A stretch of 64,000 nt of DNA. It comes from RHKX01 sp963820055. Lineage in GTDB: Bacteria > Actinomycetota > Thermoleophilia > Solirubrobacterales > 70-9. The notes beneath the pieces are model-generated. The model was given only the letters and a program-made list of their open reading frames with translations. It was not told where the DNA came from and did not search any database. Position 1 is the first letter of the stretch; each line of letters starts with the position of its first letter. Where the stretch lies: the NCBI GenBank assembly GCA_963820055.1, contig CAWFYJ010000001.1, positions 186,001 to 250,000 of the forward strand, read 5' to 3'. The position numbers and the translations under genes are program-made. Positions 30,585 to 38,971 of the stretch are shown piece after piece.

Positions 30585-32069
30585 ATGGATCAGACCCAGA
30601 CGCCCTATCTCGATGCGCTGGTCCGGCTGGCCGACACCGACCCTGGGCGCTTCCACATCCCCGGTCACAAGGGCGGCGCCGGAGCCGACCCGGGCCTGCG
30701 GGCGGCGATCGGCGACGCCGCGCTGCGCCTCGACTTCCCCTCCGGGATCGAGGGCATCGACATCGGCACAGACCCGCTCGACATCCCGTTCCAGCAGTCG
30801 CAGGCGCTCGCCGCCGAGGCGTGGGGCGCCCGCCGCAGCTGGTTCCTCGTCAACGGCGCCTCCGGGGGCAACCACGCCATCTGCATGGCTCTCGCCCACC
30901 TCGGGACCGAGGCGATCGTCCAGCGCAACGTGCACTCGTCGGTGATCGACGGTCTCGTGCTCAGCGGCCTCCGCCCCACCTTCCTCGCCCCGGAGATCGA
31001 CGACGACCTCGGCGTGGCGCACTGCCTGCTCCCGGCGGCGCTCGAGCAGGCGCTCGACGCCAAGCCCGACGCCGTCGCCGTCTTCGCCGTCTCCCCCACC
31101 TACTTCGGAGCCGTGGCCGACATCGCGGGGCTCGCCGAGGTCGCCCATGCCCACGACGTCCCGCTCGTCGTCGACGAGTCCTGGGGCGCCCACCTCGCCT
31201 TCTCCGACCTCCTCCCCGCCAACGCGCTCGCCTGCGGCGCCGACCTCGTCCTCAACTCCGTCCACAAGCTCGGCGGCAGCATGACCCAGTCGGCGATCCT
31301 CCACCTCGGTGCCGACGAGTCGTATCCCGACGGCCGGATCGACAGCGCGATCGTCGACCGCTCGGTGACGTTGACCGAGTCGACGAGCCCGAGCGCGATC
31401 CTCACCGCCTCGCTCGACGCCGCCCGGCGCCAGAACGCCGTCACCGGCGAGGCACTCCTCGCCGAGACGATCGCGTCCCTGAACGAGCTGCGAGGTGAGG
31501 TCCGGGAGATCCCCGGCCTGGACGTGCTCGGCCGGGAGATCACCGAGGCCGCGAGCGTCTTCGCCTGGGACCCGCTGCGCCTCTCGATCGACGTCCGCGG
31601 GACCGGGACGACCGGCAACCGGATCGCCAAGTACATGCGCGAGAACCGGGACATCTGGTTCGAGCTCTACGCCGAGAACGTCGTCGTCGCCGTGTTCGGG
31701 ATCGGGGAGAACGTCAGTGAGACCGGGAAGCGGCTGATCGCCGGCCTCCGCGAGGCGATCGAAGAGCTGCGGGACGGCCCCGGCAACGTCAAGGCCCCGT
31801 TCGCGCCGCCGCCGCCGTGGGGCCCGACGGTGATGACTCCCCGCGAGGCCTTCCTCGGCCCCCAGGAGATGGTTCCCTTCGACGCCGCCGAGGGCCGGAT
31901 CGCCTCCGAGTCGCTCGCCGCCTACCCGCCCGGCGTCCCCAACGTGCTCCCCGGCGAGCGGCTCAGCCGCGCCACGCTCGACTTCATCGCCGACTCGCTC
32001 GCCCACGGCGGCCAGGTCCGCGGCGCCACGGACCGGACCCTCAGCACCGTCAGGGTGGTGATCGAGTGA
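30585..32069 (+). CDS. Basic amino acid decarboxylase, fold type I (Orn/Lys/Arg decarboxylase family)
   Basis: 494 residues. A PLP enzyme that decarboxylates ornithine, lysine or arginine; the substrate cannot be fixed by eye. RFHIPGHKGG is at residues 22-31, the PLP-ring Asp is in VDESWGAHLAF (about 197), and the Schiff-base lysine is Lys228 in NSVHKLGG. The C-terminal family domain is present. The ATG at 30585 is supported by the TACGGT box 7 nt upstream. It is the first gene of a cluster with a guanidino-modifying enzyme, a carbamoylase and a permease, and the next gene's GTG overlaps its stop (GTGA). Confidence 0.93.
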   Translation: MDQTQTPYLDALVRLADTDPGRFHIPGHKGGAGADPGLRAAIGDAALRLDFPSGIEGIDIGTDPLDIPFQQSQALAAEAWGARRSWFLVNGASGGNHAICMALAHLGTEAIVQRNVHSSVIDGLVLSGLRPTFLAPEIDDDLGVAHCLLPAALEQALDAKPDAVAVFAVSPTYFGAVADIAGLAEVAHAHDVPLVVDESWGAHLAFSDLLPANALACGADLVLNSVHKLGGSMTQSAILHLGADESYPDGRIDSAIVDRSVTLTESTSPSAILTASLDAARRQNAVTGEALLAETIASLNELRGEVREIPGLDVLGREITEAASVFAWDPLRLSIDVRGTGTTGNRIAKYMRENRDIWFELYAENVVVAVFGIGENVSETGKRLIAGLREAIEELRDGPGNVKAPFAPPPPWGPTVMTPREAFLGPQEMVPFDAAEGRIASESLAAYPPGVPNVLPGERLSRATLDFIADSLAHGGQVRGATDRTLSTVRVVIE

Positions 32070-32938
32070 GCGCCGCGGCGCCCTGGGGGGCAGACTCCGA
32101 ATACGGACGCCTCCTCGACGTCCTGCTCTGCCCGCCCGACAACTTCCGCTGGCTGCCGACGAGCGCGATCTCGAAGGCCACGCTCGAGAGCGACCGCAGC
32201 TTCGACGCACAGGCCGCCGTCTCTCAGCACGCGGAGATGGTCTCCGCGTACGAGTCGGCAGGGGTCAACTGCCACTTCCTCGAGCCCGACCCGGCCCTGC
32301 CCTACCAGGTGTTCGCCCGCGACTCGAGCGTCGCGACGCCCGAGGGCGCCGTCGTGACACAGCTCCACCAGCAGTGGCGGCGCGGCGAGTACGCACCGGT
32401 GATCCGCTTCTACCAGGAGGCCGGCATCCCGATCCACCGGATGATCACGGCGGCGGCGCTCGAGGGCGGCGACGTGGTGATCGTCGAGCCCGGCCGGATG
32501 GTGATCGGCAACGGCGAGGAGCGGACCGAGGTCCAGGCCGCCCGCCAGCTCGCCGGCTGGATGGAGGAGCTCGGCTGGGAGGTCCGGATCGAGATGATCC
32601 CGAGCCAATTCATCCACATCGACGTTCTGCTCGCGATCCTCGCGCCGAAGCTCGCCGCCGTCTGCGTCGACGTCGCCGGACAGGGCCTGATCCGCTGGCT
32701 GCGCGATGCCGGCTTCGAGATCCTCGAGGTACCGGTGGCCGAAGCGTTCGCGCTCGGCGTCAACGCGATCTCGCTCGGCGACGACCGGGCGCTCTCGGCC
32801 CGCTACTCGAAGAGCCTCAACGAGCAGCTGCGCGCCCGCGGCATCGAGGTATTCGACCCCGACTTGAGCATGTTCACCCTCGGCGGCGGCGGCGCCCACT
32901 GCCTCGCCCAGGCGCTGCGCCGGGAGCGCGTCGGTTGA
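32066..32938 (+). CDS. Amidinotransferase/dimethylargininase-family guanidino-modifying enzyme
   Basis: 290 residues. Belongs to the pentein fold that hydrolyses or transfers guanidino groups (dimethylarginine, arginine, agmatine or amidino donors). FARD at 83-86 and EGGD at 133-136 line the active site, His184 is in HIDVLL, and the nucleophile Cys279 is in GGGGAHCLAQ near the C-terminus. The GTG overlaps the decarboxylase stop by four bases. Substrate choice (N-methylarginine, arginine or agmatine) is not decided by these motifs, but the neighbours suggest a guanidine-to-ureido step. Confidence 0.9.
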   Translation: MSAAAPWGADSEYGRLLDVLLCPPDNFRWLPTSAISKATLESDRSFDAQAAVSQHAEMVSAYESAGVNCHFLEPDPALPYQVFARDSSVATPEGAVVTQLHQQWRRGEYAPVIRFYQEAGIPIHRMITAAALEGGDVVIVEPGRMVIGNGEERTEVQAARQLAGWMEELGWEVRIEMIPSQFIHIDVLLAILAPKLAAVCVDVAGQGLIRWLRDAGFEILEVPVAEAFALGVNAISLGDDRALSARYSKSLNEQLRARGIEVFDPDLSMFTLGGGGAHCLAQALRRERVG

Positions 32939-34185
32939 GCGGAGCCGTGGACGCGCCCGTTCCGGCCGTCGATGCCGGCCGGGTACTCGCGGACCTCGAC
33001 GAACTTGCCCGGCTGACCGGCGGCCCCGACGGCGCCCGGCGGGTCTGCTGGACGGCGGAATGGCGACGCGCCCGCCAGTTCCTCCGCGACGGGTTGGCTG
33101 AGATCGGCATCGCCGAGATCGAGACGGACGAGGCCGGAAACCTCTGGGCGCGCCTCCCGGGGCGGGACCGCGACGCGCCGGCGCTCGCGATCGGCTCGCA
33201 CCTCGACTCGGTCCCGGCGGGCGGTCCGCTCGACGGCGCCCTCGGGGTCATCGCCGGCCTTGGCGTCCTCCGCGCCCTCGCCGCCGCCCCCGAGCCGCCG
33301 CCGCGCGACGTCGTCCTGATCGACTTCGCGGACGAGGAGGGGTCGCGTTTCGGGCGCAGCCTGTTCGGGAGCTCGGCGCTCGCCGGAACCCTCGAGCCGG
33401 ACGCGCTCGCCGGCCTGACCGATGCCGCAGGCGAGGGCATCGCCGACGTCCTCGCCGCCTGCGACGTCGAGCTCGCCCGGGCTCCCGAGGCCAACGCCCG
33501 CCTCGCCTCGATCGGCACCTACCTCGAGCTTCACATCGAACAGGGGCCGGTCCTCGAGGCCGAGGGGACGAGCTGCTCGGCGGTCTCGGGGTGCGCGGGC
33601 GTCGAGCGCAAGCGGTTCGACTTCGCCGGCCAGGCATCGCACGCCGGCACGACGCCGATGGACCAGCGCCGCGACGCCGGCCTCGCCGCGGCCGAGCTCG
33701 GGCTCGCGGTGGAGCGGATCGCGCGCGGGCGCGGCGGCGTCGGGACGACCGGAAGCCTCGACCTCGAGCCGGGCGTGATCACGGCGGTGGCGGGCACGGC
33801 TCGCCTCGGGGTCGACCTCCGCCATCCCGAGGCGGAGCCGCTCGCGGCGATGATCGAGGAGGCGCGGGAGTCCGCGGCCGAGATCGCGCGGCGACGCGGG
33901 TGTGAGGTCGCCGAGGAGCCGATCTGGAGGATCGAGCCGATTCCCTTCGACGCAGACCTCGTCCGCATCGCCGAGCGGGCGGCGGCTGCCGCGGGCGGCC
34001 GCGGCAGCGCGATCCCGAGCGGCGCGCTCCACGACGCAGCGGAGATGGCGCGGGTCGTTCCGGCGGCGATGGTTTTCGTTGCCTCGATCGGGGGAATCAG
34101 TCATGCCAGGGAGGAAAAGAGCGCCGAGGGAGACCTGCGGGCGGGGATCACCGCCTTCGGGAAGCTGGCGACGGCTGCCCTCTAG
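32935..34185 (+). CDS. M20-family amidase/hydantoinase-carbamoylase (N-carbamoyl-L-amino-acid hydrolase/allantoate amidohydrolase type)
   Basis: 416 residues from a TTG that overlaps the preceding stop (TTGA); a GTG 12 nt downstream is the alternative. It is a metal-dependent enzyme that removes a carbamoyl (ureido) group from amino acids or ureido compounds. The metal-ligand blocks IGSHLDSVP..GPLDGALGV, FADEEGSRFG and ELHIEQGPVLE are intact, and the dimerisation domain has GQASHAGTTPMDQRRDA. In context it could cut N-carbamoyl products such as citrulline or N-carbamoylputrescine; this is inference. Confidence 0.92.
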   Translation: MSGAVDAPVPAVDAGRVLADLDELARLTGGPDGARRVCWTAEWRRARQFLRDGLAEIGIAEIETDEAGNLWARLPGRDRDAPALAIGSHLDSVPAGGPLDGALGVIAGLGVLRALAAAPEPPPRDVVLIDFADEEGSRFGRSLFGSSALAGTLEPDALAGLTDAAGEGIADVLAACDVELARAPEANARLASIGTYLELHIEQGPVLEAEGTSCSAVSGCAGVERKRFDFAGQASHAGTTPMDQRRDAGLAAAELGLAVERIARGRGGVGTTGSLDLEPGVITAVAGTARLGVDLRHPEAEPLAAMIEEARESAAEIARRRGCEVAEEPIWRIEPIPFDADLVRIAERAAAAAGGRGSAIPSGALHDAAEMARVVPAAMVFVASIGGISHAREEKSAEGDLRAGITAFGKLATAAL

Positions 34186-34221
34186 GTGGGACTGATTTCG
34201 ATGATGGCCAGGGAGGTCTGA

Positions 34222-35595
34222 ATGGCGGACGCGCAGGTGTTGACCGAAAACGAGCCCGGCGCGCCGGGCGGAGGCGAGTCGGATACGAAGCTGGCCCGCC
34301 GGGTCGGGCCGCTGATGCTGCTGCTCTTCATCATCGGCGACATGCTCGGCGGCGGCATCTACACGCTCGCCGGCGAGGTCGGTGGCGAGGTGGGCGGAGC
34401 GATCTGGACCGCGTTCGCAGCCGCGTTCGTGCTCGCCGCGCTGACCGCGTGCGCCTACGCCGAGCTCGTCTCCAAGTACCCCCGCGCTGCGGGCGCGGCC
34501 CTCTACACCAACAAGGCGTTCCACCGGCCGTTCTTCACGTTCATGGTCGCCTTCGCCGTGATGGCTTCCGGGATCACCTCGGCGAGCACCCTGGCCCGCG
34601 GCTTCGCCGGCGACGCTCTCGCCGAGTTCGTCGACGTCCGGGTGATCCCGGTCGCGATCGCGTTCCTGATCGTCGTCGCGCTCATCAACGCCCGCGGCAT
34701 CGCCGAGTCCGTCCGCGTCAACGCGCTGCTGACCTGCATCGAGGTCGGCGGCCTGATCCTGATCATCGTCATCGGCTTCGCGGCGCTCGGCGACGCCGGC
34801 GCCGACTTCGGCCGCAACTTCGAGTTCAAGGAAGGGGTCACGCCGTTCTTCGCGATCCTCAGCGGCGCCGGCCTCGCCTTCTACGCGCTGATCGGCTTCG
34901 AGGACTCGGTCAACATCGCCGAGGAGGTCCGCCAGCCATCGCGGAACTATCCGAAGATCCTGTTCGCGGGACTGACGACCGCGGGCATCATCTACCTGCT
35001 CGTCACGCTCGTCGCGTCGGGCGTGATCCCGACCGCGGAGCTCGCCGGCTCGTCGGCTCCCCTCGTCCTCGTCGGCGAGCAGGGCCCGCTCGGGCTCGAC
35101 CCGAAGGTCTTCGCGGCGATCACGCTCTTCGCGCTCGCCAACGGCGCGCTGATCAACATGGTCATGGCCTCGCGCCTCGTCTACGGGATGTCGGAGGAGG
35201 GGATCGTCCCGGGCTTCTTCGGCCGGGTCCTCTCCGGTCGGCGGACGCCGATCACCGCGATCGTCTTCACGACCGTGCTCGGCCTGATCCTGGTCTCGAC
35301 CGGCGATCTCGCATCGCTCGCCGACACGACCGTGCTCCTGCTGCTCTGCGCCTTCACGATCGTCAACATCGCCGTCCTGGTCCTTCGTCGCGACCCAGTC
35401 GACCACGACCACTTCCGGGCGCCGACGTTCGCCCCGATCCTCGGAGCCATAGTCTGCGTCGTGCTGATTGTCGACAACGACGCCGAGATCTTCCTGCGGG
35501 CCGGCCTGCTCCTGCTCCTTGGAGCGGTCCTCTGGATCCTCGCCTATGCGGGCGGGCACCGGACCGGGGAGCGGCCGGCGGTGACCGAAGGGTGA
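34222..35595 (+). CDS. APC-family amino acid/polyamine permease
   Basis: 457 residues. About twelve hydrophobic segments from residue 28 on, with GDMLGGGIYTLAGEVGG in helix 1, the typical substrate-binding bend of APC carriers, and SRLVYGMSEEGIVPGFFG in the middle. It imports or exchanges amino acids or amines at the membrane. A GGGAGG ribosome site precedes the ATG. The 36 bp gap after the carbamoylase gene and the 7 bp gap before the next gene support a common operon, probably supplying its substrate. Confidence 0.93.
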   Translation: MADAQVLTENEPGAPGGGESDTKLARRVGPLMLLLFIIGDMLGGGIYTLAGEVGGEVGGAIWTAFAAAFVLAALTACAYAELVSKYPRAAGAALYTNKAFHRPFFTFMVAFAVMASGITSASTLARGFAGDALAEFVDVRVIPVAIAFLIVVALINARGIAESVRVNALLTCIEVGGLILIIVIGFAALGDAGADFGRNFEFKEGVTPFFAILSGAGLAFYALIGFEDSVNIAEEVRQPSRNYPKILFAGLTTAGIIYLLVTLVASGVIPTAELAGSSAPLVLVGEQGPLGLDPKVFAAITLFALANGALINMVMASRLVYGMSEEGIVPGFFGRVLSGRRTPITAIVFTTVLGLILVSTGDLASLADTTVLLLLCAFTIVNIAVLVLRRDPVDHDHFRAPTFAPILGAIVCVVLIVDNDAEIFLRAGLLLLLGAVLWILAYAGGHRTGERPAVTEG

Positions 35596-35602
35596 GGATG
35601 CG

Positions 35603-36670
35603 ATGAGCGAGTGGTGGGACCGGATCGAGTCGCTGCCCCTCACGGTCGAGAGCTACGAGCTCAGCGGCCACGATCGCGAGTACGGCAGCTTCACCCGCCC
35701 GTCGACGATCGTCCACGTCCGCGGCGCCGGCGAGGAGGGGGTCGGCGAGGACGTCGTCTACGACGTGCTCGATCACATCGCCCACCGCGATGCCGGGCCC
35801 GTCCACGACTTCTCCGGCGTCTCGACGCTCGGCGAGTTCTGCCTGCTCGTCGGCAACCTCGACCTGTTCGGCGTCGCCGAGCCGAGCATGCCGGCGTCGC
35901 TGCTCTACCGCCGCTGGGCCTACGAGAGCGCCGCACTCGACCTCGCTCTGCGCCAGGCGGCGATGCCGTTCCACGAGGCCATCGGCCGCGATCCGCAGCC
36001 GCTGCAGTTCGTCTGCTCGACGCGGCTGACGACCTTCGACGACGAGGGCGGGTCCTCGACCGAGGCGATCCGCAAGCGGCTCGCGAAGTACCCCGAGCTC
36101 AGCTTCAAGCTCGACCCGGAGAACGACTGGACGCCGGAGCTGATCGCCGAGATCGGCGAGATCGCGACCGTGAGGGTGCTCGACCTGAAGGGCCACTACC
36201 GCGGGACGCCGGTCGACGTCGAGACCGACGCCGAGCTCTATCGCCAGGTCGCCGAGGCCTTCCCCGAGGCGTACCTCGAGGACCCCGACGTCAACGACGA
36301 GACGCGAGCGCTGCTCGAGCCGCTCGCGGACCGGGTCACCTGGGACGCGCCGCTGCACTCGCTCGACGACATCGTCTCGCTGGAGTGGAAGCCGAAGGCG
36401 ATCAACTCGAAGCCATCGCGGTTCGGCTCCCTCCAGGAGCTCTTCTCGATCTACGAGTACTGCGCCGCCAACGGCATCGCGATCTACGGCGGCGGCCAGG
36501 GTGAGGTCGAGGTCGGACGCGGGCAGATCCAGTACCTGGGGTCGCTGTTCCACGCCGACACGCCGAACGACACGGCGCCCTCCGGGTACAACGATCCGGC
36601 CGTCCCGTCGGGACTGCCGACCCCGCCGATGGACCCGGTTCCGTCGGCGACCGGCTTCCGCTGGGGCTGA
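35603..36670 (+). CDS. Enolase-superfamily protein of unknown reaction
   Basis: 355 residues. The barrel shows the second Lys of the catalytic KxK (SFKLDP, about residue 168; the first position is not Lys), metal-ligand candidates Asp in VLDLKGHYRG, Glu in YLEDP and Asp in TWDAP, and the Lys of the opposite strand in NSKPSRFG. These fit an enzyme that removes a proton next to a carboxylate, such as a racemase, dehydratase or cycloisomerase, but the reaction cannot be named. It follows the APC gene by 7 bp. Confidence 0.8.
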   Translation: MSEWWDRIESLPLTVESYELSGHDREYGSFTRPSTIVHVRGAGEEGVGEDVVYDVLDHIAHRDAGPVHDFSGVSTLGEFCLLVGNLDLFGVAEPSMPASLLYRRWAYESAALDLALRQAAMPFHEAIGRDPQPLQFVCSTRLTTFDDEGGSSTEAIRKRLAKYPELSFKLDPENDWTPELIAEIGEIATVRVLDLKGHYRGTPVDVETDAELYRQVAEAFPEAYLEDPDVNDETRALLEPLADRVTWDAPLHSLDDIVSLEWKPKAINSKPSRFGSLQELFSIYEYCAANGIAIYGGGQGEVEVGRGQIQYLGSLFHADTPNDTAPSGYNDPAVPSGLPTPPMDPVPSATGFRWG

Positions 36671-36683
36671 GCCCCGCCGCACC

Positions 36684-36699
36684 CTTCGGCAGACCGAAG
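36684..36699 (+). terminator. Hairpin after the enolase-superfamily gene
   Basis: CTTCGG-CAGA-CCGAAG just after the stop codon, upstream of the ferritin promoter box. Confidence 0.5.
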
Positions 36700-36712
36700 T
36701 CCGGGTTTGGGC

Positions 36713-36718
36713 TACGGT
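36713..36718 (+). promoter_or_regulatory. -10 box TACGGT for ferritin-amine oxidase pair
   Basis: TACGGT about 36 nt before the ferritin ATG. A leader of about 28 nt carries a GGAGGG ribosome site. Confidence 0.5.
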
Positions 36719-36753
36719 CGATCCCGACGAACCGGAATCCAGACGGAGGGAAG

Positions 36754-37290
36754 ATGACCCAGTCCAGCTTCGGAGAAGCTTTGAACGAGCAGGTGGCGAA
36801 CGAGTTCGCCGCCCACCAGCAGTACGTCGCGATCGCCGTCCACTACGACGCCGAGACGCTGCCGCGGCTCGCGTCGTTCTTCTACCGCCAGGCGGTCGAG
36901 GAGCGCAACCACGCGATGATGATCACCCAGTACCTGCTCGACGCCGACCTCGACGTGCGCACGCCGGGCGTCGAGGCGCCGGAGGTCGGCTTCGCCGACA
37001 TCGTCGCCCCGGTCGAGCTCGCGCTCGCCCAGGAGAAGCGCGTCACGGCCCAGATCAGCGCCCTCGCGGCCAAGGCCAGGGACGAGGGCGACTACCAGGG
37101 CGAGCAGTTCATGCAGTGGTTCATCAAGGAACAGGTGGAGGAGGTCTCGACGATGTCGGACCTGCTCAAGATCGTCGAGCGCTCGCGGGACAACCCGCTG
37201 CTCGCCGAGGAGTACCTGGCCCGCGAGTCGATCGGCGGCGAAGAGGGCAACGACCCGACGGCGCCGACCGCCGCCGGCGGGGCGCTCTAG
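36754..37290 (+). CDS. Ferritin
   Basis: 178 residues. Iron-storage ferritin of the bacterial non-haem type: helix A NEQVANEFAAHQQYVAIAV, the ferroxidase ExxH in VEERNHAMMI (about residues 49-52) and further carboxylates in helices C and D (ALAQEKRVT, QWFIKEQVEE). The C-terminal tail is Pro/Thr/Ala-rich. A GGAGGG site precedes the ATG. It is followed after 2 bp by an FAD amine oxidase, whose H2O2 could be a hazard with free iron; pairing the two is plausible but inferred. Confidence 0.95.
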   Translation: MTQSSFGEALNEQVANEFAAHQQYVAIAVHYDAETLPRLASFFYRQAVEERNHAMMITQYLLDADLDVRTPGVEAPEVGFADIVAPVELALAQEKRVTAQISALAAKARDEGDYQGEQFMQWFIKEQVEEVSTMSDLLKIVERSRDNPLLAEEYLARESIGGEEGNDPTAPTAAGGAL

Positions 37291-37292
37291 AG

Positions 37293-38780
37293 ATGGCCGG
37301 CGAAACCACCCGGGGCATCAGCCGGAGGACGGCGCTCGGCGGAGCGGCCGCCGGAGCGGCCGGAGTCGCCGCCGCGAAGATCTCGAGCGCGTCCGGCGCC
37401 GAGCTGCTCGACGGCTCCGCGGCGAAGAAGCGGAAGACGGACGTCGTCGTGGTCGGTGCCGGTTTGGCGGGGCTCAGCGCCGCCCGGGCGCTGCGGGCGG
37501 CCGGCAAGTCGGTCGTCGTCCTCGAGGCCCGCGACCGGGTCGGCGGCAGGACGCTGAACGAGAAGCTCGGCAAGGGCGAGGTAGTTGAGATCGGCGGCCA
37601 GTGGGTCGGTCCCGGTCAGACCCACGTGCTCGAGATGATCGACGCGCTCGGCCTCGACACGTTCGACACCTACGTGGACGGCAAGAACATCTACTACCGC
37701 GACGGCGGCCTCACCGAGTACGAGGGGATCATCCCGCCGGTCAGCGGCCCGGTCCTCGTCGAGATCCTGACCGCGCTCGCTGACATGAACGCCAAGGCGG
37801 CCGAGGTTCCCGTCGACGCCCCGTGGGACGCGCCCCAGGCGAAGGAGTGGGACAGCATCACCCTCTTCACCTATCTCGACGATCTCGGCCTGAGCGACGA
37901 GGCCCGCGACGTCATCGAGCTCGGCATCACGTCCGTGTTCGCGGTCGAGCCGCGTGACATGTCGCTGCTGTTCCTCGCCCTCTACACGGCGATGGCGGGC
38001 GGCGACTTCAACAACCTGATCAACACGACCGGGGGCGCCCAGGAACAGCGGATCGTCGGCGGCTCGCAGCAGATCTCGCTCGAGCTGGCGAAGCGACTGG
38101 GCAAGTCCGTCAAACTGAGCCGGCCGGTCAAGTCGATCCGCACGAAGAGCGGCCGCGTCGAGGTCAAAGCCGGGGCCGACACCTGGTCGGCGAAGCGCGT
38201 GATCGTCACGGTTCCGCCCGCCCTGATCGGCGGGATCCAGTTCAGCCCGTCGCTGCCGGCGGGCCGCATGCAGCTCGACCAGCGCACGCCGATGGGGACG
38301 GTGATCAAGACCCTCTCGGTCTACGACGCCCCGTTCTGGCGCGATGCCGGGCTGAGCGGGATGACGACCTCCGATCAGGGACCCGTCAGGGTCACCTACG
38401 ACAACTCACCTCCCGACGGGAGTCCGGGCATCCTGCTCGGCTTCATCGAGGGCCAGGACGCCCGCGACCTCCTCGCCGCCTCCGAGGAGACGAGGCGCGA
38501 GGCCGTCACGGAGTCCCTCGTCCGCTACTTCGGCCCCGAGGCCGAGAGCCGGATGACCCGCTACATCGAGAAGTCGTGGGCGGCCGATCCGTGGAGCCAG
38601 GGCTGCTACGGGGGCGTCTGTCCTCCCGGCGCGATCGTCGGCTACCCGGGCGTCATCCGCAAGCCGGCCGGCCGGATCCACTGGGCCGGAACCGAGACGG
38701 CGACGCTGTGGGGCGGCTACATGAGCGGCGCGATCCAGTCGGGCCAGCGGGCCGCGGCCGAGGTCCTCGCGAAGCTCTGA
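37293..38780 (+). CDS. Tat-type secreted flavin amine oxidase (MAO family)
   Basis: 495 residues. Oxidises primary amines to aldehydes with release of H2O2 and NH3. The N-terminus has a twin-arginine signal (SRRTALGGAAAGAAG, residues 10-24), followed by the FAD-binding VVVVGAGLAGLSAARAL and the MAO block AGTETATLWGGYMSGAIQSGQRAA. Cys438 in SQGCY aligns with the cysteine that binds FAD covalently in animal MAO (SGGCY). The ATG lies 2 bp after the ferritin stop. Context suggests a putrescine- or polyamine-type substrate; not proven. Confidence 0.92.
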   Translation: MAGETTRGISRRTALGGAAAGAAGVAAAKISSASGAELLDGSAAKKRKTDVVVVGAGLAGLSAARALRAAGKSVVVLEARDRVGGRTLNEKLGKGEVVEIGGQWVGPGQTHVLEMIDALGLDTFDTYVDGKNIYYRDGGLTEYEGIIPPVSGPVLVEILTALADMNAKAAEVPVDAPWDAPQAKEWDSITLFTYLDDLGLSDEARDVIELGITSVFAVEPRDMSLLFLALYTAMAGGDFNNLINTTGGAQEQRIVGGSQQISLELAKRLGKSVKLSRPVKSIRTKSGRVEVKAGADTWSAKRVIVTVPPALIGGIQFSPSLPAGRMQLDQRTPMGTVIKTLSVYDAPFWRDAGLSGMTTSDQGPVRVTYDNSPPDGSPGILLGFIEGQDARDLLAASEETRREAVTESLVRYFGPEAESRMTRYIEKSWAADPWSQGCYGGVCPPGAIVGYPGVIRKPAGRIHWAGTETATLWGGYMSGAIQSGQRAAAEVLAKL

Positions 38781-38845
38781 TCGGCCCCTCCGGCGGCTGC
38801 TGTACCAATCGGCACGAAGGCCGCCGAAATCGGGTACGGTTTGGG

Positions 38846-38955
38846 TCCCTGGCGAACCGTCCCCGTTCAAAGACTTCGGGCGGTCACCGCTCTCGGGGAG
38901 GGGAGGAGGAGAGAACGAAACGACATCCGCCAGCCGGGTGTCGTTTCGTTTTGAG
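38846..38955 (+). ncRNA. Candidate small structured RNA with own promoter and strong terminator
   Basis: A TACGGT box at about 38836-38841 would start transcription near 38847. The following 65 nt can pair ACCGTCC with GGGCGGT. A long terminator follows at 38914-38950 with a T-rich tail. No ORF of note is present. It matches no RNA family I can recognise, and could instead be only the 3' trailer of the amine oxidase mRNA. Confidence 0.4.
38914..38955 (+). terminator. Strong intrinsic terminator
   Basis: AACGAAACGACA pairs perfectly with TGTCGTTTCGTT; with wobble pairs inside, the stem reaches about 15 bp around a 7 nt loop and is followed by TTTTG. It is the clearest rho-independent terminator in the window. 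Confidence 0.85.
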
Positions 38956-38971
38956 GAGTGAGCGCCGCGGG

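Noticed and set aside
38846..38955. The candidate RNA as a c-di-GMP, fluoride or ZTP riboswitch
   Set aside because: I compared remembered core motifs of these classes and none fits; no gene follows on the same strand.
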